NCBI GenBank assembly: GCA_040384665.1
Contig: JAZKIY010000008.1
Span: 1-64,000, forward strand
DNA length: 64,000 bases
From: PCRC01 sp040384665
Lineage (GTDB): Bacteria; Pseudomonadota; Gammaproteobacteria; Burkholderiales; Burkholderiaceae_C
Reading direction: 5' to 3'
Shown here: positions 61,565-64,000 of the stretch, one piece after another
Layout of the letters: the number at the start of each line of letters is the position of its first letter
Position numbering within the stretch: position 1 is the first letter of the stretch
The notes under the pieces: generated by a model
What the model was told of the DNA's origin: nothing
What the model saw: the letters and a program-made list of their open reading frames with translations, nothing else
Database searches by the model: none
Made by a program: the position numbers and the translations under genes

Positions 61565-61605
61565 GGTTCAGGTGGCCGTTGAGGCCACCGACGCCCACCC
61601 TTCAC

Positions 61606-61634
61606 AGCGGCCTGCGGGCCGCTTTGTTGTTTTT
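61606..61634 (+). terminator. Intrinsic terminator of acnB
   Basis: AGCGGCC (61606–61612) pairs with GGCCGCT (61617–61623) around TGCG, followed by TTGTTGTTTTT. A further hairpin, GGTGGCC/GGCCACC, lies just upstream (61571–61589). Confidence 0.85.
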
Positions 61635-61643
61635 AGACCCAAG

Positions 61644-61667
61644 AAAAAAGGGCCCGAAGGCCCTTTT
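61644..61667. terminator. Bidirectional terminator between acnB and the Leu/Pro-rich gene
   Basis: AAGGGCC (61648–61654) pairs with GGCCCTT (61659–61665) around CGAA. Six A residues on the left give a T-run for minus-strand transcripts and TTTT on the right serves plus-strand ones. It mainly ends the minus-strand gene at 61705. Confidence 0.8.
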
Positions 61668-61704
61668 GGGAGGTTGGCGCTTGAGGGCGCCGGGTCACAG
61701 CCCC

Positions 61705-62460
61705 TCAGACTGGCAGCAAACCGGCTGGCAGTGGCAGGCCGCCAGTGATTTCGGTCAGGGCCGACAGCGGCAGCAGGCCGGTCAGTGCGCTGGCATCGGG
61801 CAGGCTGGAGAGGCCTGGCAGGCCAGCCGTTGGCAGTTCGGGCAGGCCGCCGGAGAGCAGTCCCAACACCGTGCCCACAACCGCCGTGCCGGTTTCCAGC
61901 AGCGGGTTGAGCAAGTCCAGCGATGGGAGGCCGCCGCTCAGCAAGTCAGGAATGCTGTCCAGGCTTGGGAGTGCTGGCAAGCCATCCAAACCGGGCAGTG
62001 CGGGCAAAGCAGCGGATTCGGCCTGGATGCTCACGGTGCCGAGGGCTGGCAGTTCAGGCAGACCGGGCAACGCTGGCAGACCGCCAGAGACGAGTGCCAG
62101 GACCGACTCGATGAGCGAGGTGCCGGTGGCCAGCAGGGGGTCGAGCAGGTCGAGGCCTGGCAGGGCTGGCAATTCAGGCAGGCTGAGGGTGTCTGCGGAT
62201 GCGGTGACCGTGGCTTCGCCCAGTGGCGACGTTCCGCTGATGGAGAAGCCTGGCTCGGCTGGCAGCAGGCCGCCCAGCAGGTCGGTCACGGCGCCCAGTT
62301 CCGGCAGGGCTGGCAGGCCCGGCAATGCCGGCAGCAGACCGGCGAGGTCGGGTGTGGCTGGCAATGCTGGCAAGGCAGGCAAAGCACCGGTCAGCAGACC
62401 GGTCAGGGTGCTCAGCAGGGCCAGTGGGGATGCGGGTGTGGTGATGTCCAAAGTGCTCAT
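61705..62460 (-). CDS. Leu/Pro/Gly-repeat protein of unknown function
   Basis: A 251-residue low-complexity protein in which about 70 residues are Leu. Short LPALPGL/LPELPAL units recur throughout, and a longer unit is duplicated at residues 103–129 and 181–207 (LDLLxPLLxTGTx…SGGLP). It contains no Cys, His, Lys, Arg, Trp or Tyr that I can find, so it is strongly acidic. There is no obvious signal peptide and no continuous membrane helix long enough to be sure of insertion. The intact frame, AAAGG ribosome site, AT-rich leader and own terminator support a real gene. I recognise no family; an amphipathic, assembly-forming or granule/surface-coating protein is possible. Confidence 0.75.
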   Translation of the reverse strand: MSTLDITTPASPLALLSTLTGLLTGALPALPALPATPDLAGLLPALPGLPALPELGAVTDLLGGLLPAEPGFSISGTSPLGEATVTASADTLSLPELPALPGLDLLDPLLATGTSLIESVLALVSGGLPALPGLPELPALGTVSIQAESAALPALPGLDGLPALPSLDSIPDLLSGGLPSLDLLNPLLETGTAVVGTVLGLLSGGLPELPTAGLPGLSSLPDASALTGLLPLSALTEITGGLPLPAGLLPV

Positions 62461-62921
62461 GGGAAGCCTTTCAAGTTAAATTGGGGTAATTACCAATAGG
62501 GTAAATACTCTTGTACTAAATGATTAGTTATTTATTCTATGTGAGATAAACCGTAGATAAGTCTTTCGGTTAACTTTCTTTGGTTTCAGTGCAAAAAACT
62601 GGCAATTTGTCACGGTTTTGCTTCGGGCTTAAAAAGTACACAACGAGTACTTTCGTTTCGCTGTACGCCTGATTCCCCTTTCTTTGCTGTTCGCTCGGTT
62701 TAATGGCAGGGAACAGTCAGGCTGGGCGCCATTCGTTGCTTCCAACTTCATAGCGTGTGCAACCGTGTTTAGGTGTGGCCCCAGGCCACGTCGCGCTGCG
62801 CGCCCGCTTTGCCAGCCCCAACGCCGCTTGGTAACATCCCGCGCACACCCAATCGGCGGGTGTCCAGACTGCGGTACCCACCGCAAACAACCTACCAACC
62901 CACCTTGGTGTCTCGCCAACC
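62461..62921. promoter_or_regulatory. AT-rich intergenic region
   Basis: No convincing gene lies in these 461 bases. From about 62475 to 62660 the sequence is strikingly AT-rich compared with the rest of the window. It includes the palindrome GGTAATTACC (62485–62494), inside TTGG…CCAA, direct repeats of GGGTAA (62484 and 62499) and a -10-like TAGAAT on the minus strand near 62533–62538. It probably drives the Leu/Pro-rich gene and may bind a silencer such as an H-NS-like protein. The right half, toward the TonB-domain gene, has normal composition. Confidence 0.5.
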
Positions 62922-63428
62922 ATGAACCACAAAACCCCTTTTGCGCTTTGCCTGGCCGCCCTTTGTGTGGCCTGTTCCTTGTGGGTGGCGGGGGTGAATG
63001 CCCAAGAGGCGGCGCCCAAACCCGGCGTCAGCCGCGTGGTGGTGCGCACGCTGGTCGATGGCACCGGTGCGGTGCAAGCCACGCAAATCCGTGAGAGCAG
63101 TGGCAACTCGCGCCTGGACGAAGAAGCCTTGCAGGTGGTCAGCAAGGTCTGGACCTTCAGCCCGCTCAAAATCAATGGCAAGGGCATCGAGGTGTGGGTC
63201 AACGTGCCGATCAATTTTGTCCAGGCCGAAACGCCTGCGGCGCCCAAGCCGGTACCGGCTGAACCGCTGGTGATGGAGCCTGTCGCGCCCGCAGTGCCCG
63301 CATCAGCCCCGCAGCCACCTGCAACGGTGCCCGATGCCGGACCGGTGGCTACCAGCCCAGCGGAGCCAGCCAGCGCCACAGCGTCAACCCCTTCCCCTGC
63401 GGCCTCGGCAGCGAGCGCGCCCAATTGA
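62922..63428 (+). CDS. Secreted TonB C-terminal-domain protein with Pro/Ala tail
   Basis: A 168-residue exported protein with a signal peptide (about residues 1–27), then a TonB-like C-terminal domain (about 36–100: LVDGTGAVQATQIRESSGNSRLDEEALQVVSKVWTFSPL, ending VNVPINF). The tail is Pro/Ala-rich (about 101–168). True TonB has the reverse order: a membrane anchor, Pro-rich spacer, then this domain at the end. This is therefore not a classical energy transducer; a periplasmic binding role is possible. Confidence 0.8.
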   Translation: MNHKTPFALCLAALCVACSLWVAGVNAQEAAPKPGVSRVVVRTLVDGTGAVQATQIRESSGNSRLDEEALQVVSKVWTFSPLKINGKGIEVWVNVPINFVQAETPAAPKPVPAEPLVMEPVAPAVPASAPQPPATVPDAGPVATSPAEPASATASTPSPAASAASAPN

Positions 63429-63584
63429 CCGCTGGCGGGTGCAAACCCGCGTAAACCCCAGCACCGAGCCAAACTGGTTCGGCCGGGTGGGTCGACTGTT
63501 TCTTGTATGCTTAAAAACTTCGTTGCTGGCGCGGTGACCTCACTGGCGCGGTAGCCCGAGTTGTTTCACCCACGGAGTTTTTTC

Positions 63585-64000
63585 ATGCCTCGCGTCTTCA
63601 ATTTCAGCGCCGGTCCGGCGACCCTTCCTGAACCGGTGTTGCGCCAAGCGGCGACGGAAATGCTCGATTGGCACGGCTCCGGCATGTCGGTGATGGAAAT
63701 GAGCCACCGCGGCAAGGAGTTCATCGCCATCCACGCCCAGGCCGAAGGCCTGCTGCGCGAGCTGCTGGCGATTCCGCAGAACTACAAGGTGCTGTTCCTG
63801 CAGGGCGGCGCCATCGGCCAGAACGCGATTGTTCCGATGAACCTGTTGCGTGGCAAAACCAGCGCCGACTATGTGAGCACCGGCGACTGGTCGAAGAAAT
63901 CCATCAAGGAAGCCAAGGCCTACTGCACGGTGAACGTGGCCGCGTCGTCAGAAGGCAGCAAGTTCACCAGCATTCCGCCGCAGAGCGAATGGAAGCTCAA
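63585..64000 (+). CDS. serC: Phosphoserine aminotransferase, N-terminal part (cut by window edge)
   Basis: SerC is the PLP aminotransferase that makes 3-phosphoserine in serine synthesis, and it also acts in PLP synthesis. The visible 138 residues begin MPRVFNFSAGPATLPEPVL and include GMSVMEMSHRGKEF and VLFLQGGAIGQNAIVPMNLL, signatures of the family. The PLP Lys lies beyond the window. CACGGAG precedes the ATG by about 8 bp. Confidence 0.95.
   Translation, partial: MPRVFNFSAGPATLPEPVLRQAATEMLDWHGSGMSVMEMSHRGKEFIAIHAQAEGLLRELLAIPQNYKVLFLQGGAIGQNAIVPMNLLRGKTSADYVSTGDWSKKSIKEAKAYCTVNVAASSEGSKFTSIPPQSEWKL

Overview
This is GC-rich chromosomal DNA from a betaproteobacterium, most likely family Comamonadaceae (Rhodoferax/Polaromonas-like). 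I infer this from protein sequence style and from gene order: rne|rluC–yceF–yceD–rpmF–plsX–fabHDG–acpP–fabF–rpoE–rseAB–degQ–lepA–lepB–rnc–era–recO–pdxJ–acpS–nagZ, then asd–fimV–truA–trpF–trpBA–accD, leuCDB, and gltA–sdhEBADC–gntR|mdh–acnB. Almost all of the window is core genome. I saw no tRNA, rRNA, insertion sequence, prophage or CRISPR array.

Layout. 1–6414: the start of rne (minus strand), a 554-bp divergent leader region, then rluC, a HAD phosphatase, a Rieske protein and an S49 peptidase. Opposing these are an RsmI-like methyltransferase coupled to a Maf pyrophosphatase. 6415–12432: rpmF and the type II fatty-acid synthesis genes. 12453–16828: a YgfX-like protein and the envelope-stress sigma factor RpoE with RseA, RseB and a DegQ/MucD-type protease. 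16829–17370: a gene-free region with terminators, a perfect DnaA box and a possible small RNA or lepA attenuator. 17371–25243: a tightly overlapping nine-gene operon from lepA to nagZ (translation, secretion, RNA processing, repair, PLP, ACP activation, murein recycling). 25326–28545: small envelope proteins, a YgjP-type metallopeptidase and lysS.

28601–36613 (minus strand) is the main accessory region: eight overlapping genes for a surface polysaccharide (WbpM-type dehydratase, flippase, methyltransferase, three GT2 glycosyltransferases, a reductase/epimerase and a small phosphoglycosyl transferase). 36623–49688 holds a LON-domain protein, YggT, accD, trpA, trpB, trpF, truA, fimV, asd and leuBDC. 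49901–61564 is a TCA-cycle block: citrate synthase, SdhE and succinate dehydrogenase read leftward, a GntR regulator, and divergent mdh, a CitE-like lyase and acnB. 61705–62460 encodes a Leu/Pro-repeat protein of unknown function behind an unusually AT-rich leader. A secreted TonB-domain protein and the start of serC close the window.

The least expected signal is a short dispersed repeat: seven copies of a 49-bp module that align without gaps. It starts with a 17-bp head of the form GCTAC-N7-GTAGC. Copies lie at 8940, 14277, 21209, 26856, 41336, 49799 and 58883. Some are intergenic, but others lie inside genes and encode the RseB signal peptide, the Era N-terminal extension and an internal part of TrpF.
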